64,000 bases of DNA. It comes from an uncultured Paracoccaceae bacterium (GTDB taxonomy: Bacteria > Pseudomonadota > Alphaproteobacteria > Rhodobacterales > Rhodobacteraceae). Where the stretch lies: assembly GCA_947501555.1 (NCBI GenBank), contig CANMWG010000002.1, positions 258,224 to 322,223 of the forward strand. The letters run 5' to 3'. The translations under genes and the position numbers were made by a program. The first letter of the stretch is position 1, and every line of letters starts with the position of its first letter. This document shows, piece by piece, positions 18,497 to 27,296 of the stretch. The notes under the pieces were generated by a model. The model was not told where the DNA came from, made no database searches, and saw only the letters and a list, made by a program, of their open reading frames with translations.

Positions 18497-18907
18497 ATGA
18501 TGATTGACAAATACGTCGCAGAAGCCGGAACCGGTGACACAGACGTTATAGCGCAAACATTATCCATGCTGCGCAAAGCAAGCCAACTCGGCCGCCAATT
18601 GGACGCCTATTTCAGTGCACAAAACCTGTCTCAATTAAAATTCCTTATCTTGGTCGTCATTGATCGAGAACCCGACACAGACCACCTACGTCAAAGCGAG
18701 GTCAATCAACGACTGGACGTATCAAAGCCAGTGTTGCACCGGACAGTGATGGCTATGATCGATGCAGGGCTGCTGGAGCGTAGCGAGGACCTGAACGATG
18801 CGCGAGCGCATAAACTGTCCTTAACAGAGGCAGGTAAAACAACGCTCAAGGCAATCTTACCGGGCTACTTCCAAGTGATTTCTGACTTTACACAAGGATC
18901 AGAGTGA
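18497..18907 (+). CDS. MarR-family transcriptional regulator
   Basis: A 136-aa winged-helix regulator. The recognition region is QSEVNQRLDVSKPVLHRTVMAMIDAGLLERSEDLNDARAHKLSLTEAGK, of which VSKPVLHRTVMAMIDAGL is the helix-turn-helix and DARAHKLSLTEAG the wing, as in MarR proteins. The frame is open far upstream into the ABM gene; the ATG at 18497 (or 18500) is the first sensible start, with a weak ribosome-binding site. Its likely operator overlaps the ABM promoter. Confidence 0.82.
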   Translation: MMIDKYVAEAGTGDTDVIAQTLSMLRKASQLGRQLDAYFSAQNLSQLKFLILVVIDREPDTDHLRQSEVNQRLDVSKPVLHRTVMAMIDAGLLERSEDLNDARAHKLSLTEAGKTTLKAILPGYFQVISDFTQGSE

Positions 18908-18912
18908 TGGGC

Positions 18913-19047
18913 GCGGTCGGCGGCCCGGGGGATGGCAAGCGCCCCAACAATCTAGCACTTTATGGCCGCCAATCATGTTGGGCCTTTCAGGCGTCACCGA
19001 AGCCCGCAAGGCTGATCATCGCCTGCCACATGCGGCTTGACCCCGGG
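18913..19047. repeat. Dispersed repeat B (second direct copy)
   Basis: About 135 bp similar to 17923-18080, same orientation, starting just after the MarR stop and ending before the next gene. A 111-codon frame that crosses it (18904-19239) looks spurious, since it runs antisense into the MmyB-type regulator gene. Confidence 0.75.
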
Positions 19048-19067
19048 CTGTACATCGGATGGCTGGA

Positions 19068-19844
19068 TCACCCCCCCAACATCGCGCGTAAGGCCACCTC
19101 GCTCTCAACATCCATCGGGGTCATCAATTCAATCTCAAACCCTTCCACCGCTGCATCATGCACCGATGCCAAACGGCCCAACATCGAACTGACTTGTAGC
19201 AAACCAACGCCCGGCACCTGCAACGCAATCGGCACATAAATCGGGGCATCCTGCCCGGCCTGACTTTTGACACCATCAAAATGCCCCTCGCGCATGGCCC
19301 GCTCTAACAACTCTGCCACATCCGGCGATTGGGCCGCAGCGGCCTGCATGCGGAAATAAAGGGCGGTGCTCGCCTCTTCCCAATTCTGGATCATCTGCCG
19401 AAACTGCGCAGACAGAAAAAGCTGCAGCAAATTGAAACGCGCGTTCTGCCCCCCAAACATGTTACCCAGGAACACATCCGCCGGGGTGTTGCTGCGCAAC
19501 ACATTCCACTTGGCATCCAGCACAAACCCGGGAAAGGGCCAGTTGCCCAGCACATGGCGCTCAATCCGGTCCAGTACATCATTTGTCGCGCTGGCCTCAA
19601 AGTCAGCACTGGGATCCGGATACCGAAAGCCCGAGGCCTCAAACAACGTGGCCCCCTGGCCGGCAGACAATGACAACTGGCTGGTGATCCGGCTGACCAT
19701 TTCGCGCGACGGGGCTGACCGGCCGGTTTCCAGAAACGACACATGGCGCTGGGTGCTGTCAATCGCCAAGGCCAGTGCCGATTGCGACAGACCCAATTCG
19801 GCGCGCAGGGTTTTCAGCGTCTGGCCAAATGCGGAATGCGGCAT
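19068..19844 (-). CDS. Xre-type regulator with MmyB-like ligand-binding domain
   Basis: A 258-aa protein from the ATG at 19844. The N-terminal HTH (FGQTLKTLRAELGLSQSALALAIDSTQRHVSFLETGRSAPS) has LSQSALALAIDSTQRHVSFL as the recognition segment. Residues 100-230 resemble the MmyB ligand-binding domain, with FPGFVLDAKWNVLRSN and NLLQLFLSAQFR. The family is thought to bind fatty-acid-like or other small ligands. It is divergent from the MAPEG gene with 79 bp between the starts, which suggests that it controls that gene. Confidence 0.82.
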   Translation of the reverse strand: MPHSAFGQTLKTLRAELGLSQSALALAIDSTQRHVSFLETGRSAPSREMVSRITSQLSLSAGQGATLFEASGFRYPDPSADFEASATNDVLDRIERHVLGNWPFPGFVLDAKWNVLRSNTPADVFLGNMFGGQNARFNLLQLFLSAQFRQMIQNWEEASTALYFRMQAAAAQSPDVAELLERAMREGHFDGVKSQAGQDAPIYVPIALQVPGVGLLQVSSMLGRLASVHDAAVEGFEIELMTPMDVESEVALRAMLGG

Positions 19845-19923
19845 CTCTATTCCCTCTGACGGAATTGATTTGATCGGTGCGTGAAACCTATAGCGGTCCG
19901 GACAAGACACCAAGGAGACATCG

Positions 19924-20304
19924 ATGACGACATGGTTACTGATGGGCATGGCCCTCTATCTGGTCACGGCCTACATCCCCTCACTTATGCTGCTTCAGGT
20001 CATTGGGGTGGGCAAATACCTGGGCACACGCGATGACCCACCCGAGCCCAAGCCCCATCATGCCCGGGCCATACGGGCGCGCGACAATTTCCGCGAAAAC
20101 CTGCCCGTCTTCTTGGGGCTGGGCCTGTTGGTGCTGATCACACCAGAAGCCGATCAATCCATCGCGCTACGGGGCGCGCAGACATTTGTCTTGTCGCGAC
20201 TGGTTTACCTGCCTGCCTATATCTCTGGGGTGCCCGTCGTCCGCTCCGCCGTGTTCATGCTGGGATGGTGTGGATTGCTGGTAATGGCCTTAGCATTACT
20301 TTAA
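19924..20304 (+). CDS. MAPEG-family membrane protein
   Basis: A 126-aa integral membrane protein with about four hydrophobic helices (residues 5-27, 60-75, 82-100 and 108-126). The MAPEG signature region is seen as HHARAIRARDNFRENLPVFL, with the conserved Arg/Asn/Glu residues, and RLVYLPAYISG further on. Eukaryotic relatives are glutathione-dependent enzymes; the bacterial role is unclear. It is likely under control of the divergent Xre/MmyB regulator. Confidence 0.82.
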   Translation: MTTWLLMGMALYLVTAYIPSLMLLQVIGVGKYLGTRDDPPEPKPHHARAIRARDNFRENLPVFLGLGLLVLITPEADQSIALRGAQTFVLSRLVYLPAYISGVPVVRSAVFMLGWCGLLVMALALL

Positions 20305-20415
20305 CCAGCGCACGCGGCCCTACCCGGCCCCGCGATTAGGCCGACCTTTTGCCGTCAATCTACCAAAGTCCAGCTCAACAATCGGAACAACAAACGGTCG
20401 AGGTCGTGAGCGGCA

Positions 20416-21135
20416 TCAAACAACCTCTTCGATAAACCCAGTTCGCTCAATAAGATCTTTCAGGGGACCTTCGTTGAAGCTGTCGTGAATCGGGCCGTGG
20501 TATGGTTGTGAACGCGGCCCGTCACCTTGCCACTTAACCAATGATCTCGGCCTTAGATAAGCACCCGTTCCCTTGGCATCCAAAACAATGCCGCTTAGTG
20601 GGGCGTAAACAACTTCAACCTTATCGCTTGGAAAAAAATGTCCGTCGGCTTCCATCTTTTCCTCAGGTTCAGCGGCCAGAGAATATGGGTATAAATGTTG
20701 ACCAATCAGAAACAGCACCCGCCCATCTTGCAGTTCTAGCAGGAAACCCGCACCTTCATCATCTTCTTCCTCGACCTCAACAACTGCAACAACTTCATGA
20801 TGTTCGGCGACAGCTATACCATTTTCTAGGTCGCCATCTGTCGGTTTGAAAACGCCCTCATTCGATCTGCTATACCTGTACTCAGCCACCGAATACCCAA
20901 GAGCTATGACTGCCGATACGCCGCATAGCCACCACATTGAAATCTCAAAATCAGGCCAGGCAAACATCCAGGATATGAAATCACAGAGTAAGCTCAATGC
21001 AATAAATGCAACCCAAAATAATGCGAATGAGGTACCTGTAAAAGCAAGGTAGTTGCTTCGCTTCACGTAAGCCGATGAATACGGTTTGAGTATTTCTCGT
21101 TCTGACCACGTAAGCACCCTTTCGGAAGTTGACAT
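20416..21135 (-). CDS. Uncharacterised protein with two membrane helices
   Basis: A 239-aa protein, not recognised. Two hydrophobic helices lie near residues 30-52 and 67-85, giving a cytoplasmic N-terminus and a large C-terminal domain. That domain has a very acidic stretch (VVEVEEEDDEGAG) followed by a beta-rich segment (FLLELQDGRVLFLIGQHLY) and PLSGIVLDAKGTGAYLRPRSL. Its base composition is more AT-rich than that of the ribosomal genes. Convergent with the MAPEG gene. Confidence 0.6.
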   Translation of the reverse strand: MSTSERVLTWSEREILKPYSSAYVKRSNYLAFTGTSFALFWVAFIALSLLCDFISWMFAWPDFEISMWWLCGVSAVIALGYSVAEYRYSRSNEGVFKPTDGDLENGIAVAEHHEVVAVVEVEEEDDEGAGFLLELQDGRVLFLIGQHLYPYSLAAEPEEKMEADGHFFPSDKVEVVYAPLSGIVLDAKGTGAYLRPRSLVKWQGDGPRSQPYHGPIHDSFNEGPLKDLIERTGFIEEVV

Positions 21136-21258
21136 GTATAGCCCTCAAAATTCGTTAAATCTGATCATTGGAACAAATTTAGGGGCAAGCTGTAGTGAAT
21201 GACAACAAACGAAGGGTGCACGTCAATAAACACCTCCCCCAGGCTGAACGCGGAAAAC

Positions 21259-21612
21259 CTATCGCGCCACAAACGCCCGGCTGGAAACCGACACTGAATT
21301 CTTCGCCGGATCCTTCGTATTGGCAAAGCAATAGCCATCCGCCTGATGGATGGTCCCAAACGACAACCCGCGCGTTTCTGCTTCACGACAGAACCGCGCG
21401 ACGTCCTCCACATCAAAGACCAGCTTCACAAGCGTCTGCCCTTCCTTGCGCCCCGCCCCCATCGGATGCAAAAGAATATGCGCGCCGCCCGCCTGCGGGA
21501 TCAGTTCGACAATCCGGTCTCCCTCAAGCCGCAGCACGTCAAAACCAAAATGCAGGCAGTAGAAATCCACCATTGCCTCAACACGCTTGGTATAGATGAT
21601 AATCCGGCCCAT
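21259..21612 (-). CDS. VOC-family (glyoxalase/dioxygenase fold) protein
   Basis: A 117-aa protein of the vicinal oxygen chelate superfamily. MGRIIIYTKRVEAMVDFYCLHFGFDVLRLEG matches the usual first beta-alpha-beta-beta-beta half, and FVKL-like KLVFDVEDVARFCREAETRG plus FANTKDPAKNSVSV the second half. The start at 21612 removes 18 non-conserved codons. The metal ligands are not all evident, and the substrate is unknown. Confidence 0.72.
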   Translation of the reverse strand: MGRIIIYTKRVEAMVDFYCLHFGFDVLRLEGDRIVELIPQAGGAHILLHPMGAGRKEGQTLVKLVFDVEDVARFCREAETRGLSFGTIHQADGYCFANTKDPAKNSVSVSSRAFVAR

Positions 21613-21659
21613 TGAGGCCGCCACGTCAGGCGTCTTGCCCTCCGCCTGTCGCTTTTCAC

Positions 21660-22001
21660 CTAGCAATACAGACGCCTAATTTCGCGAACGGCGTCCAACG
21701 GCACCTGGTCGCTACGCATACCATCGACGCTTTCGGTCAGCCACTTTGACTGCCCTGAATCGACACAGCGCAATTCCAGCACACCGCGGAAGCTGCCGTG
21801 TTTGCCCTCGCCCCGCACAAAGACCTCATGCACGTCAGCATATGTATTGATCAGATGGGCACCAGACCAGTCCTGTGTATAGGTCAGCGTACCGTCCGAA
21901 CTTGGTCCGACCTCTTCAACATAGAAAGTTTCCAGCCCATCCGCCGCCAAGCCGGTGGCAAAAACCAACGCGGCCAAAACCAACCCAATGTGTTTCATCA
22001 T
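21660..22001 (-). CDS. Uncharacterised small exported protein
   Basis: A 113-aa protein from the ATG at 22001 (MMKHIGLVLAALVFATGLAA), which has a signal peptide and GGGAG upstream. The longer open frame adds 46 unlikely residues. The mature part contains two cysteines (LELRCVDSG and the C-terminal LYC), likely disulfide-bonded in the periplasm. No family was recognised. Confidence 0.6.
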   Translation of the reverse strand: MMKHIGLVLAALVFATGLAADGLETFYVEEVGPSSDGTLTYTQDWSGAHLINTYADVHEVFVRGEGKHGSFRGVLELRCVDSGQSKWLTESVDGMRSDQVPLDAVREIRRLYC

Positions 22002-22236
22002 ATGACACTCCCTCATCTCGCGCAGAGCAAACACCGCCCCGACGGAAAATGCAAAGGGCGCAACGCGCGCAGCTTTAACCGATCCGGTCGTTTGTGGCCC
22101 GTACATACGCATTCTGTACAGGTTCTGCATGCATTCCATATCAACCTAACCCTTATTCTGAAGGGCGTTAACCATGTTTCCGGCAAAATGCGGCGTGCCC
22201 CCTCGCCCCACCCGCATTCCCGCGTTATGACGGGGC

Positions 22237-22857
22237 ATGTCCAATATCAAATCCCTCTTCGCGACCCGCCTCTATCACGCCAAACTGTCCGCACTTGGCA
22301 AACCTATCGACGGCGCCGAACTGCTGACGTCCTGCCTGGTGATCGCTGACGATGACGAAGCCGGACAAGACTGGTGCGAGGCCAATGACTTTGCTGGCTA
22401 CACCTCTTACGCATCCCTCACAGACCTGCCCTGGCGGTTCCCGATCTTCGCTGATCTGGTCACGGCGTTAGACGCCCATGTCGCTGAATTCGCACAAGAT
22501 TTGCAGTTCGACCTAGGGGATAAAAAGCTAGTGCTCGACAGCCTGTGGATCAACATCCTGCCCGAAGGCGGCATCCACACCGGCCACATCCACCCACATT
22601 CGGTGATCAGCGGCACCACCTATGTAGCCATGCCCGAAGGGGCAAGTGCGATCAAATTCGAGGACCCGCGCTCGGCCATGATGATGGCTGCGCCCACGCG
22701 GATCAAAGACGCACGAGACGAGATGAAATCCTTCTTCTACGCAGCCCCCGCCGTCGGTGACGTACTGCTGTGGGAAAGCTGGCTGCGACATGAGGTGCCG
22801 ATGAATATGGCCGAAGATGAGCGGGTCTCCGTCAGCTTCAACTACGGTTGGGAATAA
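22237..22857 (+). CDS. Putative 2OG-Fe(II) oxygenase (TIGR02466-like)
   Basis: A 206-aa protein resembling the TIGR02466 group of putative 2-oxoglutarate/Fe(II)-dependent oxygenases. Features are a conserved start SLFATRLYHAKL, SLWINILPEGGIHTGHIHPH with several possible metal-ligand histidines, SGTTYVAMPEGASAIKFEDPR, and the C-terminal WESWLRHEVPMNM followed by RVSVSFNYGW, where the late His and Arg would complete the metal and co-substrate sites. Substrate unknown; the assignment is from remembered family sequence. Confidence 0.72.
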   Translation: MSNIKSLFATRLYHAKLSALGKPIDGAELLTSCLVIADDDEAGQDWCEANDFAGYTSYASLTDLPWRFPIFADLVTALDAHVAEFAQDLQFDLGDKKLVLDSLWINILPEGGIHTGHIHPHSVISGTTYVAMPEGASAIKFEDPRSAMMMAAPTRIKDARDEMKSFFYAAPAVGDVLLWESWLRHEVPMNMAEDERVSVSFNYGWE

Positions 22858-22878
22858 GCCAAAAGGACGCCCGAAAAA

Positions 22879-23394
22879 TCAGGCGATTTCAGTCACTTCC
22901 TCTGGATACTCTTTGCGCAACTCTTCACGGACCTCGGTTATGATCTTCCCAAGAAGGTTCTGACCCGGCCAATTCTGCGGGTCCGTCGTCCGGACCGTGG
23001 CCTCATCAAGACCAATCCCCCAAATCGTATCCAGAGGGCTTGCTTCAATAAGCATCTTATTTCCGGTCTGAAACAGCTTGCGTCGCAGCCCCTTGTTCTG
23101 GGCAAACTTAGCGCGGTTCGCCCGTTTGACGATCTCAACCCTATGCTGCGCCCACACGTCATCATCAAAGCCACGCACTTTCCGGCCAAGCGCCTTTTGC
23201 TTGCCCGCATTATTGGTCGCCAGAATGTTCTCCGCCGTCTGAAGGTCGTCAAACAAAAGCGCCTTATGATACATCATGGCCTGTTCAGCGCTCACAAATG
23301 ACGTGCCATCAAGTTCGAAATTCCCCTTCTGCCATTGGCTAAAAGGACCGCTCCAAAAGAAATGATATTTGCTTGAAAGGTCGGTCATATTCAT
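22879..23394 (-). CDS. NADAR-domain protein (YbiA/DUF1768 family)
   Basis: A 171-aa NADAR protein. Seen: YHFFWSGPFSQWQKGNFELDG near the N-terminus, SAEQAMMYHKALLFDD, the ALGRKVRGFDDDVWAQHR block and WGIGLDEA in the C-terminal part, all hallmarks of the family. NADAR enzymes are N-glycosidases: YbiA acts on riboflavin intermediates and others remove ADP-ribose from guanine in DNA, counteracting DarT-like toxins. The ATG at 23394 forms TGATG with the stop of the upstream DUF1963 gene, so the two are coupled. Confidence 0.85.
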   Translation of the reverse strand: MNMTDLSSKYHFFWSGPFSQWQKGNFELDGTSFVSAEQAMMYHKALLFDDLQTAENILATNNAGKQKALGRKVRGFDDDVWAQHRVEIVKRANRAKFAQNKGLRRKLFQTGNKMLIEASPLDTIWGIGLDEATVRTTDPQNWPGQNLLGKIITEVREELRKEYPEEVTEIA

Positions 23395-24314
23395 CAGCCA
23401 CAATCCCAGGTCAGCACGGCTTTCTCAAAGTTCTTTTCCCGCAGGTCCCGCGCATTTATCAAAATGTTGACCTCACCCGCGTCACCAATATTGATGTCAT
23501 CGTCACAGCCCAAATGAAATAATACACGATCAAGATGAGCATACTTAGAGTGCTGCCTTATATCGTTCTGAACAAAGTTCGGCTGTCCGCCAACCCAATG
23601 CGTGCCATAGTCTTGGACGATTGAACCCTCCCTATCCTCAAGTTCATTTAATTCAACCGCAACATCATCATTTTCTGGCAAGCGATCAAAAATAGATGGG
23701 CTTTGGTCGTAGAACGGATAATTGTAGGGGTTCCCCAGCGCCCTATGCGCCTCGAATTTGATTGGAAGACCAACTTCCGTGACCCGTCTTGAGAACGCCC
23801 GGCGCACATCTTTCGAAACAAGGACCTCATCTGGAATTTTCAAGGTGACATCACCTTCAGGCATATCGATGTATCTCACCTCCACTTCGAATAGGGTGTA
23901 TGTCTCGTCGGACGCCTCAAGTGACGAAAAGATTTGGATCAAACCACTTTTGGGGAACTCCTCCAATTGAGGGAACTCTGAAAAATTGATCTGACACAAG
24001 AGGATCATCTTGGTGCCGTACTTTGAAACTGGCCAGACCACATCAGGCGAAGCTGCAAACGGGGCCCCGCCAATGCGGCTTTGCACAGCTCCGGCGGGGA
24101 CATCACGAGATGGCATGGCCCGCGCCATCGGCAGGCTCGCTTCGTCCAACCCTCGCCAATACGCGGCCAGCTCATCCGCTGTAATTCGTGGGCGCGCCTC
24201 GCGTTCTCTTTGCCGCTTAGGCTCCCACACAAAGCGATTAAGCGTGAAGAAACCAATAACAAAAAAACTAATTGCCACGACAAAGAACAGAGTCGTGAAT
24301 AACCACTCGGGCAT
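23394..24314 (-). CDS. Membrane-anchored DUF1963 (YwqG-like) protein
   Basis: A 306-aa protein with one N-terminal membrane helix (residues 5-27) and a long DUF1963 domain. Marks of the domain are QSRIGGAPFAASPDVVWPV, ILLCQINFSEFPQLEEFPKSG followed by LIQIFSS, and VGGQPNFVQNDIRQ near residue 245. DUF1963/YwqG proteins are often found as cargo next to polymorphic toxins or as immunity-like proteins, but no function is established here. It is followed, with a one-base overlap, by the NADAR gene. Confidence 0.8.
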   Translation of the reverse strand: MPEWLFTTLFFVVAISFFVIGFFTLNRFVWEPKRQREREARPRITADELAAYWRGLDEASLPMARAMPSRDVPAGAVQSRIGGAPFAASPDVVWPVSKYGTKMILLCQINFSEFPQLEEFPKSGLIQIFSSLEASDETYTLFEVEVRYIDMPEGDVTLKIPDEVLVSKDVRRAFSRRVTEVGLPIKFEAHRALGNPYNYPFYDQSPSIFDRLPENDDVAVELNELEDREGSIVQDYGTHWVGGQPNFVQNDIRQHSKYAHLDRVLFHLGCDDDINIGDAGEVNILINARDLREKNFEKAVLTWDCG

Positions 24315-24363
24315 ATCGGTACCTCCATGTTGCTCTACACAAAGAGTATTAAGACCATTTCGC

Positions 24364-24402
24364 GTAAAAGAAGAACCCCCGCTGATTTCTCAACGGGGGT
24401 TC
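24364..24402 (-). terminator. Intrinsic terminator after rplP
   Basis: Minus-strand GAACCCCCG pairs with CGGGGGTTC around a 12-nt loop and is followed by TTCTTTTAC. It ends the rplB-to-rplP unit about 40 bp after the rplP stop. Confidence 0.85.
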
Positions 24403-24413
24403 ATGATCTCACT

Positions 24414-24435
24414 GTAGGTCGGGGCTTGCCCCGAC
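24414..24435. repeat. Short palindrome, GTCGGGG type
   Basis: GTAG followed by GTCGGGG-CTTG-CCCCGAC, 5 bp from the rplP stop and just before the rplP terminator, the same arrangement as at 12675-12696 after rpmD. Confidence 0.82.
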
Positions 24436-24440
24436 ACCAC

Positions 24441-24854
24441 TTACCAGTCCTCGCGAACCACAGTCCGTGTCTTGATCGGCAGTTTCATCGCAGCAAGGCG
24501 CAGTGCCTCGCGGGCAATCGTCTCGTTCACGCCGTCGATCTCAAACATTACGCGGCCAGGTTTGACCTTGCATGCCCAAAAATCGATGGACCCTTTACCC
24601 TTACCCATACGCACTTCGACGGGCTTAGAGGTCACAGGGGTATCTGGGAAGATACGGATCCAGACGCGGCCTTGACGCTTCATGTGACGGGTCATGGCAC
24701 GCCGTGCAGCTTCGATTTGACGGGCTGTGATCCGCTCAGGCTCAATGGCTTTCAGGCCATATGTGCCAAAGTTCAGATCAGAGCCGCCTTTGGCTTCGCC
24801 ACGGATACGGCCTTTGTGCAGTTTCCGGTGTTTTGTACGCTTTGGTTGTAGCAT
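24441..24854 (-). CDS. rplP: 50S ribosomal protein L16
   Basis: A 137-aa L16, needed for the A-site region of the 50S subunit. [50 protein letters not shown] and [18 protein letters not shown]-like sequence are present in order. It is the last gene of this sub-operon; rpmC, normally next, lies about 7.4 kb away. Confidence 0.97.
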   Translation of the reverse strand: MLQPKRTKHRKLHKGRIRGEAKGGSDLNFGTYGLKAIEPERITARQIEAARRAMTRHMKRQGRVWIRIFPDTPVTSKPVEVRMGKGKGSIDFWACKVKPGRVMFEIDGVNETIAREALRLAAMKLPIKTRTVVREDW

Positions 24855-24865
24855 CTACCTAATCC

Positions 24866-25570
24866 TTAGCGACGGCCAGCGCCGCGAGGGATGGAACCCT
24901 CTTGCAGCTCGGCATGTTTACGGTCGTGCGCGGATGGATCGTGCTCCATGATGTCACCTTTGTAGATGAACACCTTGATGCCGATGATCCCATAAGGGGT
25001 CATCGCTTCAAACAGCGCATAGTCGATGTCGGCACGCAGCGTGTGCAAAGGCACGCGACCTTCACGGTACCATTCCGTCCGGGCAATCTCAGCACCGCCA
25101 AGACGGCCAGCGAGGTTCACACGGATACCAAGGGCACCCATACGCATGGCGTTCTGAACCGAGCGCTTCATGGCACGACGGAATGAGACCCGGCGTTCCA
25201 ACTGCTGACCGATGCTTTCAGCAACCAGGGCTGCGTCCAACTCGGGCTTGCGCACTTCAACGATGTTGAGGTGCAGTTCAGAGGCCGTCAGGGCAGCAAG
25301 CTTCTGACGCAGACCTTCAATGTCTGCACCCTTCTTGCCGATGATGACGCCTGGGCGGGCAGCGTGGATCGTGACGCGGCACTTTTTGTGCGGACGCTCG
25401 ATGATCACTTTGCTGATGCCAGACTGTGCACATTCTTTCTTGATGAACGCTTTGATCTTCAAATCTTCCAGCAGCAGGTCACCATAGTCTTTGGTGTCTG
25501 CATACCAGCGGCTGTCCCAGGTGCGGTTGACCTGAAGACGCATGCCGATCGGGTTGACTTTGTTACCCAT
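24866..25570 (-). CDS. rpsC: 30S ribosomal protein S3
   Basis: A 234-aa S3 with an N-terminal KH domain ([17 protein letters not shown]) and a C-terminal domain with [30 protein letters not shown]-type sequence ([10 protein letters not shown] is the key part). It forms part of the mRNA entry helicase site. The ATG overlaps the rplV stop by one base. Confidence 0.97.
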   Translation of the reverse strand: MGNKVNPIGMRLQVNRTWDSRWYADTKDYGDLLLEDLKIKAFIKKECAQSGISKVIIERPHKKCRVTIHAARPGVIIGKKGADIEGLRQKLAALTASELHLNIVEVRKPELDAALVAESIGQQLERRVSFRRAMKRSVQNAMRMGALGIRVNLAGRLGGAEIARTEWYREGRVPLHTLRADIDYALFEAMTPYGIIGIKVFIYKGDIMEHDPSAHDRKHAELQEGSIPRGAGRR

Positions 25571-25950
25571 TATGCTTGCTCCTCAACTTGGCGAACCACA
25601 ATTGTGATTTCCGAAAACGGCTTGATGATCTTGCCGAACCGGCCACGTGCCCGCGGACGACCGCGCTTCATGATCAGGTTCTTGCCACAATAGGCTTCTG
25701 CGACAACCAATTCATCAACATCCAGGTTGTGATTGTTTTCTGCGTTGGCGATGGCGGACTGAAGACATTTCTTCACGTCGCCAGCGATGCGTTTCTTGGA
25801 AAAGGTCAGGTCAGTCAGCGCCTGCTCAACCTTTTTGCCACGGATCAGGCCCGCAACAAGGTTCAGCTTCTGCGGAGACGTGCGCAGCATGCGCAGCTTG
25901 GCCATCGCTTCGTTATCAGAAACGCGACGAGGGTTCTTATCCTTGCTCAT
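25570..25950 (-). CDS. rplV: 50S ribosomal protein L22
   Basis: A 126-aa L22 lining the exit tunnel. [24 protein letters not shown] near the start and the tunnel hairpin [19 protein letters not shown] are present; the hairpin has no insertions of the kind that give macrolide resistance. It overlaps rpsS (ATGA) and rpsC (one base). Confidence 0.97.
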   Translation of the reverse strand: MSKDKNPRRVSDNEAMAKLRMLRTSPQKLNLVAGLIRGKKVEQALTDLTFSKKRIAGDVKKCLQSAIANAENNHNLDVDELVVAEAYCGKNLIMKRGRPRARGRFGKIIKPFSEITIVVRQVEEQA

Positions 25951-26225
25951 TTGCGCTTCGCCTTCTTATCGGCTGCGTGACCATAATAAGTCCGTGTTGG
26001 GGAATATTCACCAAACTTCTGACCAATCATGTCTTCAGACACGTTAACAGGGATATGCTTCTTGCCGTTGTACACACCAAAGGTGAGACCAACGAACTGA
26101 GGCAGGATAGTCGAACGGCGTGACCAGATCTTGATCACTTCGTTGCGGCCGCTTTCGCGTGAGGCTTCTGCCTTTTTCAAGACATAGGCGTCGACGAACG
26201 GGCCTTTCCAGACGGAACGAGCCAT
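25947..26225 (-). CDS. rpsS: 30S ribosomal protein S19
   Basis: A 92-aa S19 of the 30S head beginning [49 protein letters not shown] contains the central signature ([13 protein letters not shown]). It lies 2 bp after rplB and overlaps rplV. Confidence 0.98.
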   Translation of the reverse strand: MARSVWKGPFVDAYVLKKAEASRESGRNEVIKIWSRRSTILPQFVGLTFGVYNGKKHIPVNVSEDMIGQKFGEYSPTRTYYGHAADKKAKRK

Positions 26226-26227
26226 AA

Positions 26228-27070
26228 TTACCGACCCTTCTTCTTGGCGTGACGCGAACGGACGATAAGCCGCTGCGACGCTTTGTTTTTGTTACGGGTA
26301 CGCTTGCCCTTGGTGTCTTTGCCCCAAGGAGTAACCGGCGTACGACCACCAGATGTCCGGCCTTCACCACCACCGTGCGGGTGGTCGATCGGGTTCATGG
26401 CAACACCACGGACACTTGGGCGGATGCCCTTGTGACGGTTGCGGCCAGCTTTACCGAAGTTCTGGTTTGAATTGTCGGGGTTGGACACAGCACCGACAGT
26501 GGCCATGCATTCCTGACGGATCAGGCGCAATTCACCGGAAGACAGACGGACCTGCGCGTAGCCACCATCACGACCCACAAACTGGGCGTAGGTGCCGGCT
26601 GCACGGGCGATCTGGCCGCCTTTGCCTGGCTTCATTTCGATGTTGTGGATGATTGTCCCGATGGGCATGCCCGAGAAAGGCATCGCGTTGCCGGGCTTAA
26701 TGTCAGCCTTGGCAGATGCGATCACCTTGTCACCAACAGCCAGACGCTGCGGGGCAAGGATGTAGTTCTGGGTGCCATCTTCGTATTGAATAAGGGCGAT
26801 AAACGCGGTCCGGTTCGGGTCATATTCGATCCGTGCGACAACAGCGGACATGTCCAGCTTATTACGCTTGAAATCGACGATGCGGTAAAGACGCTTTGCG
26901 CCTCCACCAATGCGACGCATGGTGATCCGTCCGGTGTTGTTCCGACCGCCCGATTTCGTCAAACCCTGTGTAAGGGATTTGACGGGACGTCCTTTCCAAA
27001 GCTCCGAACGGTCGATCAGCACCAGCCCACGCTGGCCCGGCGTCGTCGGTTTGTACGACTTGAGTGCCAT
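26228..27070 (-). CDS. rplB: 50S ribosomal protein L2
   Basis: A 280-aa L2, essential for subunit association and peptidyl transferase assembly. The start [21 protein letters not shown] and the C-terminal signature [19 protein letters not shown] with the conserved His are intact. GGAAGAAG lies before the ATG. It begins a new transcription unit here; upstream lie a hairpin, a short palindrome and a possible promoter. Confidence 0.98.
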   Translation of the reverse strand: MALKSYKPTTPGQRGLVLIDRSELWKGRPVKSLTQGLTKSGGRNNTGRITMRRIGGGAKRLYRIVDFKRNKLDMSAVVARIEYDPNRTAFIALIQYEDGTQNYILAPQRLAVGDKVIASAKADIKPGNAMPFSGMPIGTIIHNIEMKPGKGGQIARAAGTYAQFVGRDGGYAQVRLSSGELRLIRQECMATVGAVSNPDNSNQNFGKAGRNRHKGIRPSVRGVAMNPIDHPHGGGEGRTSGGRTPVTPWGKDTKGKRTRNKNKASQRLIVRSRHAKKKGR

Positions 27071-27151
27071 GTTAGCTTCTTCCGTTTGCTTGGCGGCCCA
27101 AAGGTGGGCCTATGTGGTTAAGGCCCCCGTAGGTGCCCGGTTCGTGGTGGC

Positions 27152-27173
27152 GTAGGATGGGTGAAACCCACAC
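27152..27173. repeat. Short palindrome, GATGGGT type (right arm degenerate)
   Basis: GTAGGATGGGT-GAA-ACCCACAC, in the leader of rplB. The left arm matches the family seen at 35588 and 6069; the right arm has decayed. Confidence 0.6.
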
Positions 27174-27180
27174 GTCGGCC

Positions 27181-27211
27181 AAATCAAAACACCCCGAACG
27201 AATCCGGGGTG
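27181..27211 (-). terminator. Hairpin with T-run upstream of rplB (terminator or attenuator)
   Basis: Minus-strand CACCCCG pairs with CGGGGTG across an 8-nt loop and is followed by TTTTGATTT. It lies between the candidate rplB promoter and rplB, so it is either the terminator of the upstream ATPase gene or an attenuator in the rplB leader. Confidence 0.55.
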
Positions 27212-27266
27212 AAGCGATGGGGGGATGTAACAGGGGATGGGTGGGGTGTCTATAGGTTTAACAGCA

Positions 27267-27295
27267 ATTAGTAGTCGCGCGGAGCTGGTGGTCAA
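27267..27295 (-). promoter_or_regulatory. Candidate promoter of the rplB-to-rplP unit
   Basis: Minus-strand TTGACC, 17 bp, then ACTAAT. The -35 is strong and the -10 matches four of six consensus bases. It abuts the stop codon of the P-loop ATPase gene. Confidence 0.5.
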
Positions 27296-27296
27296 T

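Noticed and set aside
18904-19239. 111-codon plus-strand frame after MarR
   Set aside because: It runs through dispersed repeat B and then antisense through the Xre/MmyB gene; not supported as a gene.
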